Below the pieces are notes generated by a model. That model did not search any database and was not told where the DNA came from. It saw nothing but the letters and a program-made list of their open reading frames with translations. Of a DNA stretch of 64,000 nucleotides, positions 16,385 through 25,163 are shown in pieces. The position numbers were made by a program, and so were the translations under genes. This DNA comes from Melioribacter roseus P3M-2 (lineage in GTDB: Bacteria > Bacteroidota > Ignavibacteria > Ignavibacteriales > Melioribacteraceae). Location of the stretch: positions 62,001 to 126,000 of the forward strand of contig NC_018178.1 of the NCBI RefSeq assembly GCF_000279145.1, read 5' to 3'. Each line of letters starts with the position of its first letter. Position 1 is the first letter of the stretch.

Positions 16385-16932
16385 CAGAAAAAAATAAAAG
16401 CCCGGTACTTAATTTTGCCGGGTTTTTTGTTTTTAAAAAATCAGCGGATCGGAGGCCCGTCTAAGTCGGGTAAATTCAAGTCCTTCTGGGCCCACAGAAA
16501 AAAATAAAAGCCCGGTACTTAATTTTGCCGGGTTTTTTGTTTTTAAAAAATCAGCGGATCGGAGGCCCGTCTAAGTCGGGTAAATTCAAGTCCTTCTGGG
16601 CCCACAGAAAAAAGTTAAACCCGGTACTTAAACTATTGCCGGGTTTTTTGTTTTTATAAAATCAGCGGGTCGGAGGCCCGTCTAAGTCGGGTAAATTCAA
16701 GTCCTTCTGGGCCCACAGAAAAAAATTAACCCGGTACTTAAACTATTGCCGGGTTTTTTGTTTTTAAAAAATCAGCGGGTCGGAGGCCCGTCTAAGTCGG
16801 GTAAATTCAAGTCCTTCTGGGCCCACAGAAAAAAATTAACCCGGTACTTAAACTATTGCCGGGTTTTTTGTTTTCAAAAAATCAGCGGATCGGAGGCCCG
16901 TCTAAGTCGGGTAAATTCAAGTCCTTCCGGGC
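16385..16932 (+). repeat. Five 110-bp tandem units: terminator plus tRNA 3' half with an inserted hairpin
   Basis: Period 110 bp (one unit 111): the 3' ends corresponding to the tRNA CCCAC recur at 16495, 16605, 16716 and 16826, and a truncated one near 16932. Each unit holds a terminator followed by the tRNA 3' half (AATCAGCGG..TCGGAGG and TTCAAGTCCTTCTGGGCCCAC); fragments at 16439-16494, 16549-16604, 16660-16715, 16770-16825 and 16880-16932. Between GGAGG and TTCAAG, where the T-loop begins, sits a 19-nt insert CCCG-TCTAAGT-CGGG-TAAA (16456-16474 in the first). The tRNA 5' half is missing in every copy. Single-base differences show the copies have diverged. This accounts for most of the protein-gene-free stretch 16385-17048. 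Confidence 0.92.
16401..16428 (+). terminator. tRNA terminator, repeated in each array unit
   Basis: CCCGG, a 12-base loop, CCGGG, then six T residues: the intrinsic terminator of the intact CAT tRNA. The same element recurs at about 16511-16538, 16620-16649, 16730-16759 and 16840-16869; the last three have a slightly different loop, which groups them as younger duplicates of one another. Confidence 0.85.
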
Positions 16933-16983
16933 AATAGATTATTTATAATTAATGGCTCTCAACTTTTATCATTTCTAAATAAA

Positions 16984-17014
16984 AAGCCCCATTCACAATT
17001 AAGGAATGAGGCTT
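16984..17014 (-). terminator. Bidirectional terminator after the CBM/PKD gene
   Basis: AAGCCCCATTC / GAATGAGGCTT inverted repeat (11 bp with one G-U pair), A-rich on the left and T-containing on the right. Read on the minus strand it ends the long pectin gene run 35 bases after the 17049 stop; read on the plus strand it also closes the tRNA array. Confidence 0.75.
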
Positions 17015-17048
17015 TGTTATCTTTTTTATTCTACTAAGTACTCTTCTT

Positions 17049-18176
17049 TTATTTAAAGGCTACATCCCACACTTTGGTTAATTCGTCCTTTCCGTCAGGA
17101 CCTTCCACATAAAGCGTCACGTTGTAATCGCCACCTTTCTTATATTGATAAATCGGATTTTGCTCGTATGAGTAGTTGCCGTCTCCGAAGTCCCACTTCC
17201 ACTTCGTTATGTTCCCGACCGACAAATCCCGAAAAGCCACTATTCTTTTTTCGAAATCGATTATCTTAAAATCCCAGTCGGCTTTAATTTTGGGAAGGAA
17301 TTCCTTTAACAGCGGCATTAGTTTGAACAGGCATAAATAAGACGCATTGCCATACATTGTATGTTCGCGCGAGAGATTCCAGAAACCGTTATGTCCGCTT
17401 GAAGCGGAATCATCATAGTCGATAACCGCCCACGATAGTCCGATCATCTTATTCTCCTCGAGCTTCGATTCTACAGATCGCGAAGGTCCGTCCGCCGAAG
17501 CATAATCGAATAGCGTAATGTAAAATTCAAGTGTCAATTTCCCGGAATCGCCGGTTTTATTAAAATCATATTTACAAGCGGAAAGCGCGTACGGAAAATC
17601 TTTTATCCAGGGTTGAACGCCCCATACCATACACCAGTCTTTATTCCCGGAAGGAGTAAAAATATGATAGTTCTGTGCGTGCACTCCATGCATCAACCAA
17701 TGCTCGTCTTCTGTTTTTATACGCGGATCGAGTTTAACTCTTATATCACCCACAGCATTTTCTTTCCATACTTTATAATGCCCGTGGTCTACCAACGGAC
17801 CGCCCGACAGATCGCCGTCTACTACAACTTCGAATATGTCGTTATGGTGATCGCGTCTGGAAAAATTCCAGAAATTGTCATAAGCTTCGTACAAAAAATA
17901 GAGTCGGTTTAATCCTTTTACCCAGCCAACTTTCACTTTTACATCGAGATTTTTTTTGTCGATTTTATCCTGTTTTCCGGAGTCTTCCCACAATTGCTCG
18001 ATACCGATTGCAAAAGAGTCCGGAACTATTGACCAGTCTTCTATATTTCCGTCGATTACGGGTATTCTTTCGTGAGGAAACTGGAATACGGAAAAAGTTG
18101 TATCCTGCCTCAACTGACAGAAATTCGAAGAGGTAATTATAACCATGAATATTAGCGATACAATAATTCTTTTCAT
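17049..18176 (-). CDS. Secreted CBM9-like plus PKD-domain protein
   Basis: Exported protein of 375 residues with an N-terminal signal peptide (about 1-20). Residues about 35-260 resemble a family 9-type carbohydrate-binding fold (start IPVIDGNIEDWSIV, then LYFLYEAYDNFWNF). The last 90 residues are a PKD domain (WKWDFGDGNYSYEQNPIYQYKKGGDYNVTLYV). No catalytic motif is visible and there is no T9SS sorting tail. It lies nine bases after the GH28 gene, so a carbohydrate-binding accessory role in pectin use is likely but inferred. It is the last gene of the accessory run. Confidence 0.75.
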   Translation of the reverse strand: MKRIIVSLIFMVIITSSNFCQLRQDTTFSVFQFPHERIPVIDGNIEDWSIVPDSFAIGIEQLWEDSGKQDKIDKKNLDVKVKVGWVKGLNRLYFLYEAYDNFWNFSRRDHHNDIFEVVVDGDLSGGPLVDHGHYKVWKENAVGDIRVKLDPRIKTEDEHWLMHGVHAQNYHIFTPSGNKDWCMVWGVQPWIKDFPYALSACKYDFNKTGDSGKLTLEFYITLFDYASADGPSRSVESKLEENKMIGLSWAVIDYDDSASSGHNGFWNLSREHTMYGNASYLCLFKLMPLLKEFLPKIKADWDFKIIDFEKRIVAFRDLSVGNITKWKWDFGDGNYSYEQNPIYQYKKGGDYNVTLYVEGPDGKDELTKVWDVAFK

Positions 18177-18184
18177 TATTTTAC

Positions 18185-19594
18185 CTATAAAAATAAGATG
18201 TCATCATATTTGGTTTGGTTTGCGGAACTGCCGTTAAATGATTTTATTCTTATATTTTCTGAATTTTCAATCTTAATAGCGTTCGTGAAATATTCGGGTA
18301 AATTCTCGCCCCATTTTATTGAACTGTTAAATACTGAAACATCTTTAGCATGCCGAATACTTATAGCCGGATTGTCTCTGTGTTCAATCGGCTCATAAAT
18401 TTTAGTGGGCCGGTTGTCGAATAATCCGCCTTTATATTTTGTCCATCTGTCGAATTTTACCGAGACATTTTCAAGTTTAACATTTTCAATTATACTCTCT
18501 TTGGTACCGTTAATTCTGATACTGTTTTCGGCTTTACCGAATACATTTTTCACTAATATATTTTTGATTTTACCAGATTTAGTATCGGGATTTCTCGGTA
18601 TAGCTGTAAACGAAATTGCTTCTCCGCGTCCCCACCACGGGTCGGAATGATACCTCGATATAAACTCGATATTGCTGAAAACAATATCGCTTACTATACC
18701 GTTATCTCTCAGTTGAATATTTATTCCCCGGCAGCTCGATTTTATTTTACAATTTTCAAAAAGCACGTTCTTGATATCGCTCGTAGTTTCGGTGCCGATT
18801 TTTACTCCCGAATCCTGAGTCTCGAGTATGCAATCGTAAACGCGAATATCCGTAGACGGACCGTAGTCTTTGTCCTGTTTAGTGGCTTTAACCACTATTG
18901 CGTCGTCTCCGCAAACTATATCGCAATTTTTTATTTCCACTTTTCTGCAATGGTCGGGATCGACGCCGTCGCAATTTGGAACGTCGAGATAATTTCTGAC
19001 CCGGATTCCATCTACCAGAACATTTTCGCAGCCGAGCATATGAACGCCCCATTCCGGCGCTCTGCTGAAAGAAAAATCTTTCAGCTGCATGTTCCTGCAT
19101 TCTTTCAGAATAAACATTTTCGGACGCCATTTGTTGGGAATCCACCATTCGTTTTCTTCTTCGTAATGGGACATAAAATCAGTAGCGCGTCCTTCAATAT
19201 TACCGAAGCCCGACATAGTCAAACCTTCGGCGCCCTCGGCATAAAAGACAGCCGAATTCTTGTAATCGGCTTGATTTGCGCTAATTATCAATTCAGCGCC
19301 CTGATCGATAAAAAACTCGACTCCGCTTTTCAAAACAATTGTGCCGGTTAAGAATTTGTATCCTTCCGGAATAATAACTTTTGCGTTGCCTCCTTCGGCA
19401 TGGGCTTTGTCAATCGCATTTTGAATGGCTTTAGTATCCAAAGTTTTACCGTCGCCCGCAGCGCCGAATTTAAGAACATTATATTCTTTCCCGCCGCCTC
19501 CTTTTGGCGTAAAAATAAACGGACTCAACGAAGGAGAGATGGCTGTCAACGCCACGGCTCCCGCAGTTTTTATGATGGCATCACGACGTTTCAT
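18185..19594 (-). CDS. GH28 polygalacturonase-type hydrolase, Tat-like signal
   Basis: Right-handed beta-helix hydrolase of the polygalacturonase/rhamnogalacturonan hydrolase family. Catalytic pieces: NCDGVD (N207, D209, D212) and GDD (D230-D231). The usual GHG motif is not seen; SGVKIGT (262-268) sits in its place, and RGINIQ replaces the usual RIK region. This divergence is common in GH28 enzymes acting on the unsaturated or rhamnosylated ends of pectin. The N-terminus KRRDAIIKTAGAVALTA looks like a twin-arginine signal. Ribosome-binding site GAGGA upstream of the ATG. Exact substrate not deducible. Confidence 0.88.
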   Translation of the reverse strand: MKRRDAIIKTAGAVALTAISPSLSPFIFTPKGGGGKEYNVLKFGAAGDGKTLDTKAIQNAIDKAHAEGGNAKVIIPEGYKFLTGTIVLKSGVEFFIDQGAELIISANQADYKNSAVFYAEGAEGLTMSGFGNIEGRATDFMSHYEEENEWWIPNKWRPKMFILKECRNMQLKDFSFSRAPEWGVHMLGCENVLVDGIRVRNYLDVPNCDGVDPDHCRKVEIKNCDIVCGDDAIVVKATKQDKDYGPSTDIRVYDCILETQDSGVKIGTETTSDIKNVLFENCKIKSSCRGINIQLRDNGIVSDIVFSNIEFISRYHSDPWWGRGEAISFTAIPRNPDTKSGKIKNILVKNVFGKAENSIRINGTKESIIENVKLENVSVKFDRWTKYKGGLFDNRPTKIYEPIEHRDNPAISIRHAKDVSVFNSSIKWGENLPEYFTNAIKIENSENIRIKSFNGSSANQTKYDDILFL

Positions 19595-19831
19595 AGATTT
19601 TCCTCTGTTATGTTATCAGAAATTTGCTAAAACAGAAAATTCAATATATGACTTTAAACGAAAAAGAGCGGAATATTATAAACCGTATTAATTCCCGAAA
19701 ATTCGGTCTGTTAACCGATTTTTTATTCGACCGAATGAATGTTTTGATTGATTCATGGGAGACTTCGAACAGATTAAAACAGGAAAAAATATTTTGCAGT
19801 TTTTAATAAACCGCTCTTTAGGGATAGGAAA
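19595..19831. other. Intergenic stretch between rhaA and GH28
   Basis: About 237 bases without a convincing gene. It holds a small plus-strand hairpin CGGT-CTGTTA-ACCG followed by ATTTTTT near 19708-19728 and other AT-rich inverted repeats; a 60-codon plus-strand reading frame at 19624-19806 has no ribosome-binding site or recognisable product. Probably the leader of the GH28 gene. Confidence 0.4.
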
Positions 19832-21103
19832 TCAGCTTCTTTTGCTGAGGACTTCTTTTTCGTAATTTTCAATTACAGTAATATAGTCTTCCCCGACGGG
19901 AACGTCATTAATCAGGCAATAATAATCATATACAGCTCCGAACGGTTTGGTTTTCAACAGTTCGAGCAAAGCCAAGCGCTCGAAATATTGTCCGTTTTCT
20001 TCATATTCCCTCAGCTTTTCGGTAGGTTCAAGCAGCGCGAACAAGAAGGCAAGCTGAGTGGCTCTTGTACCGACCACGTACGCTCCTATCCTGTTCATAC
20101 TACCGTCGAAGAAATCGAGCCCTACATAAATTCGTTTCAAAGCGTTTGCTCTTACTATTTCCTCGGCGATCAATTTAACTTCGTCGTTAAATATTACCAC
20201 ATGGTCGCTGTCCCAGCGTACGCCGCGGCTGATATGAAGGAGCAATTCATCCACAAAGAGAAGCAAAGAAGAAACTTTGTCTCCTATTTGTTCGGTCGGA
20301 TGGAAGTGGCCGCTGTCGATACAAATCAGTTTGTTATTCCTAACCGCATAGCCGGTATAAAATTCGTGCGAACCAACGACCATCGATTCCGAACCGATGC
20401 CGAAGAGTTTGCTTTCGAGCGAGTCCCTTAGATATTCCTTTGGAAATTCCGTTTTGAATATTTCGTCCAGGGATTCTTTCAGTAAAGCGCGGTGAGCGGC
20501 TCTGTCGACGGGAATATCTTTTGAACCGTCGGGAATCCAGATATTATTAACAGACGGTTTGCCGAGTTGCTTGCCAATTTCGGCTGCAATTTCCCGCGTG
20601 CGTTTGACGTGCTCGATCCAGAATTTTCTGTGTTTTTCATTTTTACTCGACAGTGTAAAACCGTCGTCTGCATAGGGATGCGAAAAGCAGGTAGGATTGA
20701 AATCAATACCGATACCGAGTTTCTTCGCCCAGTCGACCCAGCTTTGAAAATGTTTTATTTCTATTTGGTCTCGATCGACTTTTTCGCCTTGAAAATCGCC
20801 GTAGATGGCATGGAGATTCAGACGTTGTTTACCCGGCAGCAGACTCATAACTTTTTCGATATCAGCTCGCAATTGTTCAATTGTTCTGGCTTTCCCGGGA
20901 TAATTGCCGGTCACTTGAATCCCGCCGCCGCTGAGTTCGGAATCGGGAGTTTCGAATCCGCCCACGTCGTCAGCCTGCCAGCAGTGAAGACTTATGTTCA
21001 CCTCTTCCATTTTTTTAATAGCCTCGTCGGTATCAACGCCAAACTCAGCATATGCTTCTTTGGCAATTTGATATGCCTGTTCAACAGTTTTTGGATTTTT
21101 CAT
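19832..21103 (-). CDS. rhaA: L-rhamnose isomerase
   Basis: Converts L-rhamnose to L-rhamnulose (metal-dependent TIM barrel). The 423-residue product follows E. coli RhaA nearly end to end: SLHCWQADDVGGFE, GGIQVTGNYPGKART, RLNLHAIYGDF, GIDFNPTCFSHP, NIWIPDGSKD, ESKLFGIGSES, and VRWDSDHVV with the metal and substrate residues. Strong GGAGG ribosome-binding site. It is followed (downstream on the minus strand) by the GH28 gene and preceded by rhaT, rhaM and a GH105 enzyme, so imported rhamnose is used directly. Confidence 0.97.
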   Translation of the reverse strand: MKNPKTVEQAYQIAKEAYAEFGVDTDEAIKKMEEVNISLHCWQADDVGGFETPDSELSGGGIQVTGNYPGKARTIEQLRADIEKVMSLLPGKQRLNLHAIYGDFQGEKVDRDQIEIKHFQSWVDWAKKLGIGIDFNPTCFSHPYADDGFTLSSKNEKHRKFWIEHVKRTREIAAEIGKQLGKPSVNNIWIPDGSKDIPVDRAAHRALLKESLDEIFKTEFPKEYLRDSLESKLFGIGSESMVVGSHEFYTGYAVRNNKLICIDSGHFHPTEQIGDKVSSLLLFVDELLLHISRGVRWDSDHVVIFNDEVKLIAEEIVRANALKRIYVGLDFFDGSMNRIGAYVVGTRATQLAFLFALLEPTEKLREYEENGQYFERLALLELLKTKPFGAVYDYYCLINDVPVGEDYITVIENYEKEVLSKRS

Positions 21104-21127
21104 GTAATCCTCCGTATTTCTGTATGA

Positions 21128-22168
21128 TTATAATTTGATTACAAATGTGGATAGAATTAATACAATTAAGCCGACCATCAAAGTAGCGACGGTTTTGGCG
21201 CCGGCATTTTTCCATTCCTTGAGTATTAAGCCCCAAACATTACTGAAGAGAATGTTTAATGCCATTAAAATACTCCAGCCGAATACAAACATTTCTTCGG
21301 GCAGTTTGCTTTGTCCCATCCCGAAGAAAAAGAACTGCAAATACCAGAGCGTTCCGCCCAGAAGGCTGAAAAGCAGATTGTTTAACAAAACCCGTTTATT
21401 GACACTAACATAATCGCCGAAGGTTTTGTTTTTATAGTTGAGATACATACAGTAGACAAAATTCGTAACAAATCCTCCGAACATTACAATAATATAAACG
21501 GGATTTACTACGAAGAGCGGATCCGTTCCGAAGGAAGAGGCAACTTTTTGAATAGCATAACCGGCGTCGATTACTCCGGGAATGCCGTTGATACCGAAAT
21601 TGAAGCAAGCGCTCATTAAGCCCGATAGCACCGCAATCAGCAATCCTTTTTTTAGAGCGAAGTCTTTTATGGCTTCTCTTCTGGCTTCCTCCGGCATATT
21701 GCGCGAACGAAGGACGCCCGCATATCCTACGATGGCTATACCTGCTACGCAAAGAGCCACTCCCAATAAAATCAATCTTCCTTCATAAGTCGTAAATAAA
21801 TTTCGCCCCGATACAAAAGGCGGAATTAAAGTTCCCAGAGCCGCTGTAAATCCGAGGGCAACCGATTGACCGAGCCCCACTCCCAGATATCTCATACTCA
21901 ATCCGAACGTCAACCCGCCGACTCCCCAAAGAGCGCCGAATATAAATGCAGCCCAAACGGCGTCGCCCGGGGAGTTTTTCAAAACGTCCAGCAGATTTGG
22001 AACAGTGAAATATGCAAAAATCCAGGGCGCCAGAATCCACGATACAACTCCCTGAACAATCCAGTATGATTCCCACGACCATTCTTTGATTTTTTTAATC
22101 GGCACGTAAAAGCTTGCAGCGCATATACTGCCAAATGCAATAAGTATAATACTCATTAATGAATCCAT
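21128..22168 (-). CDS. rhaT: L-rhamnose/H+ symporter
   Basis: Inner-membrane proton-coupled rhamnose importer of 346 residues with about ten hydrophobic helices. RhaT-family features: WSWESYWIVQGVVSWILAPW, GALWGVGGLTFGLSMRYLGVGLGQSVALG, and the long conserved stretch ahead of the C-terminal helices (WSILMALNILFSNVWGLILKEWK). It lies 24 bases upstream of rhaA and 19 bases after rhaM, in an obvious rhamnose operon. Confidence 0.95.
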   Translation of the reverse strand: MDSLMSIILIAFGSICAASFYVPIKKIKEWSWESYWIVQGVVSWILAPWIFAYFTVPNLLDVLKNSPGDAVWAAFIFGALWGVGGLTFGLSMRYLGVGLGQSVALGFTAALGTLIPPFVSGRNLFTTYEGRLILLGVALCVAGIAIVGYAGVLRSRNMPEEARREAIKDFALKKGLLIAVLSGLMSACFNFGINGIPGVIDAGYAIQKVASSFGTDPLFVVNPVYIIVMFGGFVTNFVYCMYLNYKNKTFGDYVSVNKRVLLNNLLFSLLGGTLWYLQFFFFGMGQSKLPEEMFVFGWSILMALNILFSNVWGLILKEWKNAGAKTVATLMVGLIVLILSTFVIKL

Positions 22169-22187
22169 ATGATTTATCCTTTGTTTA

Positions 22188-22502
22188 TTAGTCCATATGA
22201 AATACCATTTCCAGAGGAACGGTAACTGGCGAATTGTCCGGATTTGTTTCCATTATATCAGCCATGTACTTCCACCATTTTTGGACAATCGGGTTCGACC
22301 CCAAATCCTGCGACGACGAATCCCCGGCAAGTTTTTGTACTGCAAAAAGCGTATTGGTTTCTTCGTCCAGAAATATCGAATAGTCTCTGACGCCGCTTTC
22401 AAGCAGAAGGGTTTTTAGTTCAGGCCAGATGGCCTCGTGTCTCTTTTTGTATTCTTCTTTAAAACCGGGTTTGAGTTTCATTTTAAAAGCAAATGTCTTC
22501 AT
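22188..22502 (-). CDS. rhaM: L-rhamnose mutarotase
   Basis: Interconverts alpha- and beta-L-rhamnose so that isomerase and kinase receive the right anomer. The 104-residue dimeric ferredoxin-like protein has the family pattern [26 protein letters not shown] and the C-terminal [23 protein letters not shown] ribosome-binding site ahead of the ATG; nine bases after the GH105 stop. Confidence 0.95.
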   Translation of the reverse strand: MKTFAFKMKLKPGFKEEYKKRHEAIWPELKTLLLESGVRDYSIFLDEETNTLFAVQKLAGDSSSQDLGSNPIVQKWWKYMADIMETNPDNSPVTVPLEMVFHMD

Positions 22503-22511
22503 AAATCCCCC

Positions 22512-23759
22512 TCAGTTATTTTTTAAATTCTCTTTCAATTTGACGACTTCAATACCCGCGTCAATTACGGAACCGATGCCGTGCTTTTCATTTAATCTGG
22601 CGGGACGTTCGTAATAGAAAACGAGATTGTCCTCAATTCCAGTACCCACGCAAATATCTTTTACCTGACCGTCAGACCTGATTTTCAATTTTTTCAAGCC
22701 CTCCCATCCTTTGAGCGCAACCGAAGCATAACGTTTATCGATCCAGCCCTGGTTGACAGCTCTAGCAATTGAATAGACAAACATTGCAGAACATGAAGAT
22801 TCAAGATATGAATCGTTTTTATCGAGCAATTGATGCCACAGACCTTCTGGGTTTTGGTATTTGGCAATGCCGAGGATTTGCCTTTCGAGATCTTTTCTAA
22901 CTTCTTCCCTGCCGGGATAATCTTCGGGTAAAATATTCAACAGGTGAACTTTAGCCATCATTACCCAGCCGTTACATCTTCCCCAATGCGCAACGCCGTT
23001 TCGTTCAACGTCGGTATAATAGCAGTGCCAGTACAATTCTTTATTGTCGTCCCACAGATATTTGGTAAAGTTTTTTATTTGAAGAATTGCGTCGTCCCAA
23101 TATTTTGTGTCGCCTGAGAACTTGCCCATTCTTGCCAGAAACGGAACGCTCATATAAAGGTCGTCAGCCCACAGAGTCATTTCGTGCGGAAACCTTCTGA
23201 CCAGAGTTCCGTCTTCGAGACGCTCCTGCCCTTCCGAAATATGCCGCGCTGCGTCTTCGATATATTTTTTGTAATCGTCGCGTTTGACGAATTCATAAAC
23301 GTCCATCATGCTGGCGCCCATTGCGCCGCAATCGTCTAGTTCGCGCATTGTCCATAATTGTCCGAATGGGAAATGATAATGAGGCCCGTCTTTTTCTTTA
23401 TTGTATCTTGCCTGGAAATATTTATAATTGTCCATACCGAAAGCAACATGAGCAGCCGCATAGTCGGCATATTTTTTATCTCCTGTAAATTCAGACAGAT
23501 TAATCAATGCCATATTGATCACACCGTTTGTATAATGCCATTCGCCGAAGGGGGAAATAAACCGAAGCGCCGCGTCTTCCGGCGCGTCTTTTGTTGACGA
23601 ATACACTTTTCCAGTATTCAAGTCTTTAAATCCCAGGACTCCGTGTTCGACAATATAATCGGCTACTTTCCTGATTATCTTTTCGTCCTCATTTTTGTTC
23701 TGGGCAAGCGCCAGCGTACTTATAAATAAAATAAGCGTAAAATAAATTACTCGTTTCAC
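22512..23759 (-). CDS. GH105 unsaturated glucuronyl/rhamnogalacturonyl hydrolase, GTG start
   Basis: Removes the unsaturated galacturonyl residue left by pectate or rhamnogalacturonan lyases. 415 residues: signal peptide (about 1-19), then an (alpha/alpha)6-barrel with the ADD motif (HEMTLWADDLYMSVPF, catalytic Asp region) and HWGRCNGWVMMA, matching the GH88/GH105 RGNGW signature. No T9SS tail, so a periplasmic location is likely. It starts at GTG with an AAGGAG ribosome-binding site six bases upstream. First gene of the rhaM-rhaT-rhaA group. Confidence 0.9.
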   Translation of the reverse strand: MKRVIYFTLILFISTLALAQNKNEDEKIIRKVADYIVEHGVLGFKDLNTGKVYSSTKDAPEDAALRFISPFGEWHYTNGVINMALINLSEFTGDKKYADYAAAHVAFGMDNYKYFQARYNKEKDGPHYHFPFGQLWTMRELDDCGAMGASMMDVYEFVKRDDYKKYIEDAARHISEGQERLEDGTLVRRFPHEMTLWADDLYMSVPFLARMGKFSGDTKYWDDAILQIKNFTKYLWDDNKELYWHCYYTDVERNGVAHWGRCNGWVMMAKVHLLNILPEDYPGREEVRKDLERQILGIAKYQNPEGLWHQLLDKNDSYLESSCSAMFVYSIARAVNQGWIDKRYASVALKGWEGLKKLKIRSDGQVKDICVGTGIEDNLVFYYERPARLNEKHGIGSVIDAGIEVVKLKENLKNN

Positions 23760-23800
23760 AGCTTTCTCCTTTAATTTATTAATGAAATAGGTAAAAGTCT

Positions 23801-25138
23801 TTAGTTATGTTTTCCGAGCCAATCTTCCGGAATCGGTATAATGCAAAGATTCATTGATCTACCGTCTTCGGACAGCATAGCCGATTGGATAAGAATTTTA
23901 GAGCCGTCCGGGCTGAACGAGGGATGAGGATGATCTGCCGCAGTGGTTTTATGGCCGGCAGAGAGCAATTTCATTTCATGAGATTGTCTGTCGATTAAAT
24001 AAATCTCGCGCGCAAAATTATCGCCTGCGGCGAACCGGCCGTCATGCGAACCGACAACATGCCAGAATCCGCTGCCGTAAGGTATTTGACCGGCAATCAT
24101 CATTTCACGCGTTTTGATATTTACAATCGCCAGACCGGTCGGTTTTTCCCTAGTGCCGCAATTTCCCCATTCCGCTTCCTGCCCCGGACTCTCGTTATCG
24201 GTTTCATCCGATTTATTTATTCCGGGAATTTTTCTGTGTCCCAATATAGCAAATGCTACTTCGTCGGGAGTTATTACGACTTCGTGAGTAACCCATTCGT
24301 AAGGAGCTTCGGGGTATAACGGTCTTAAGCCAGTTCCGTCCGAGTTTACAATCCATGTGCGTTGCGGCGATTTCCCTCCCGTCTCCCAACAAAAAACTAT
24401 TTGGCCCGGCGCCCACGGATTGCTTTGAATATGCCCTACCTGAAAAGGAACGGAGACAACATATTTAATTTCTCCGGTCTTAACATTAATGCCAGCAATG
24501 CCGCCGGGGCCTGCGCCCATATTGCGGGGACCGAAATTTCCTTCTATCGTGGCGTCTTCCGGCAGATATTTCATTGCTTTTTCTTTGCCTACGCGGAACC
24601 ATAACCACTCTTCATCCGCGTCAAAAGCGAGTTCTCCGTTAGCTCCGTAATCGGCGGGAATTACGCCGCAGACTTTTTGATAAAAAGAAGCGTCTTTCAG
24701 AGCGCCCTTTTCGCTGTCTTCGAATAGTTTATCGAGATTAACTTCGATAATTTCCCTCGGGTTGCTATCATCATAAAATCTTTTCATATAATAAAGCTTC
24801 ATCGATTTTCTGGCTACAATCAGCGTTCCTCTGTAACCGCCTTCGGTAACCTGTACAATATCGCCGCTCTTTTCATTAACTGCCATAGCTTCGCCCCTTA
24901 CTCTCCTCGACCTGAAAATAATCCAATTGCCGTCGGAAGTCCATTGATTGTGCGTGGGATAAATTTTGGAATCGCCCGACTGCAAGCTTGTCAAAAAGAT
25001 TAATTTAACTCCGGTTACCGGATCGATTACGACTTTGCGTTCCGATGGAAATCGTTTCCCTATGTGCGAAAAAACATTTGAAGAAAATATACCGTTAATT
25101 ATCAGAGCGAACACAATAAAGATAATTTTTCTTTTCAT
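23801..25138 (-). CDS. PL22-type oligogalacturonate lyase
   Basis: Seven-bladed beta-propeller lyase that cleaves short (unsaturated) oligogalacturonides by metal-assisted beta-elimination. Signal peptide about 1-24; 445 residues. Recognised from YPTHNQWTSDGNWIIFRS at about residue 61, repeated propeller strands, HVVGSHDGR and the C-terminal metal-site pattern HPHPSFSPDGSKILIQS. Because Ogl enzymes are usually cytoplasmic, the signal peptide suggests a periplasmic form. The weak ribosome-binding site leaves the start slightly open. Located between the PL26 and GH105 genes. Confidence 0.85.
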   Translation of the reverse strand: MKRKIIFIVFALIINGIFSSNVFSHIGKRFPSERKVVIDPVTGVKLIFLTSLQSGDSKIYPTHNQWTSDGNWIIFRSRRVRGEAMAVNEKSGDIVQVTEGGYRGTLIVARKSMKLYYMKRFYDDSNPREIIEVNLDKLFEDSEKGALKDASFYQKVCGVIPADYGANGELAFDADEEWLWFRVGKEKAMKYLPEDATIEGNFGPRNMGAGPGGIAGINVKTGEIKYVVSVPFQVGHIQSNPWAPGQIVFCWETGGKSPQRTWIVNSDGTGLRPLYPEAPYEWVTHEVVITPDEVAFAILGHRKIPGINKSDETDNESPGQEAEWGNCGTREKPTGLAIVNIKTREMMIAGQIPYGSGFWHVVGSHDGRFAAGDNFAREIYLIDRQSHEMKLLSAGHKTTAADHPHPSFSPDGSKILIQSAMLSEDGRSMNLCIIPIPEDWLGKHN

Positions 25139-25163
25139 TATACTGTTCCGAGATGATTAAAAA

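Noticed and set aside
15310-16932. CRISPR array
   Set aside because: The units are 136 or 110 bp with no short repeat/unique spacer alternation; the repeated text is tRNA, leader and terminator sequence, and no cas genes are present.
16746-16937. 63-codon plus-strand reading frame
   Set aside because: Created by the repeated tRNA 3' half and terminator units; it has internal repetition that follows the DNA repeat, not a protein pattern.
19624-19806. 60-codon plus-strand reading frame between rhaA and GH28
   Set aside because: No ribosome-binding site, crosses a hairpin, low-complexity product; treated as leader DNA.
23801-25138. TolB-like periplasmic translocation protein
   Set aside because: The propeller repeats resemble TolB, but the YPTHNQW and HPHPSFSPDG patterns and the pectin context fit PL22 better.
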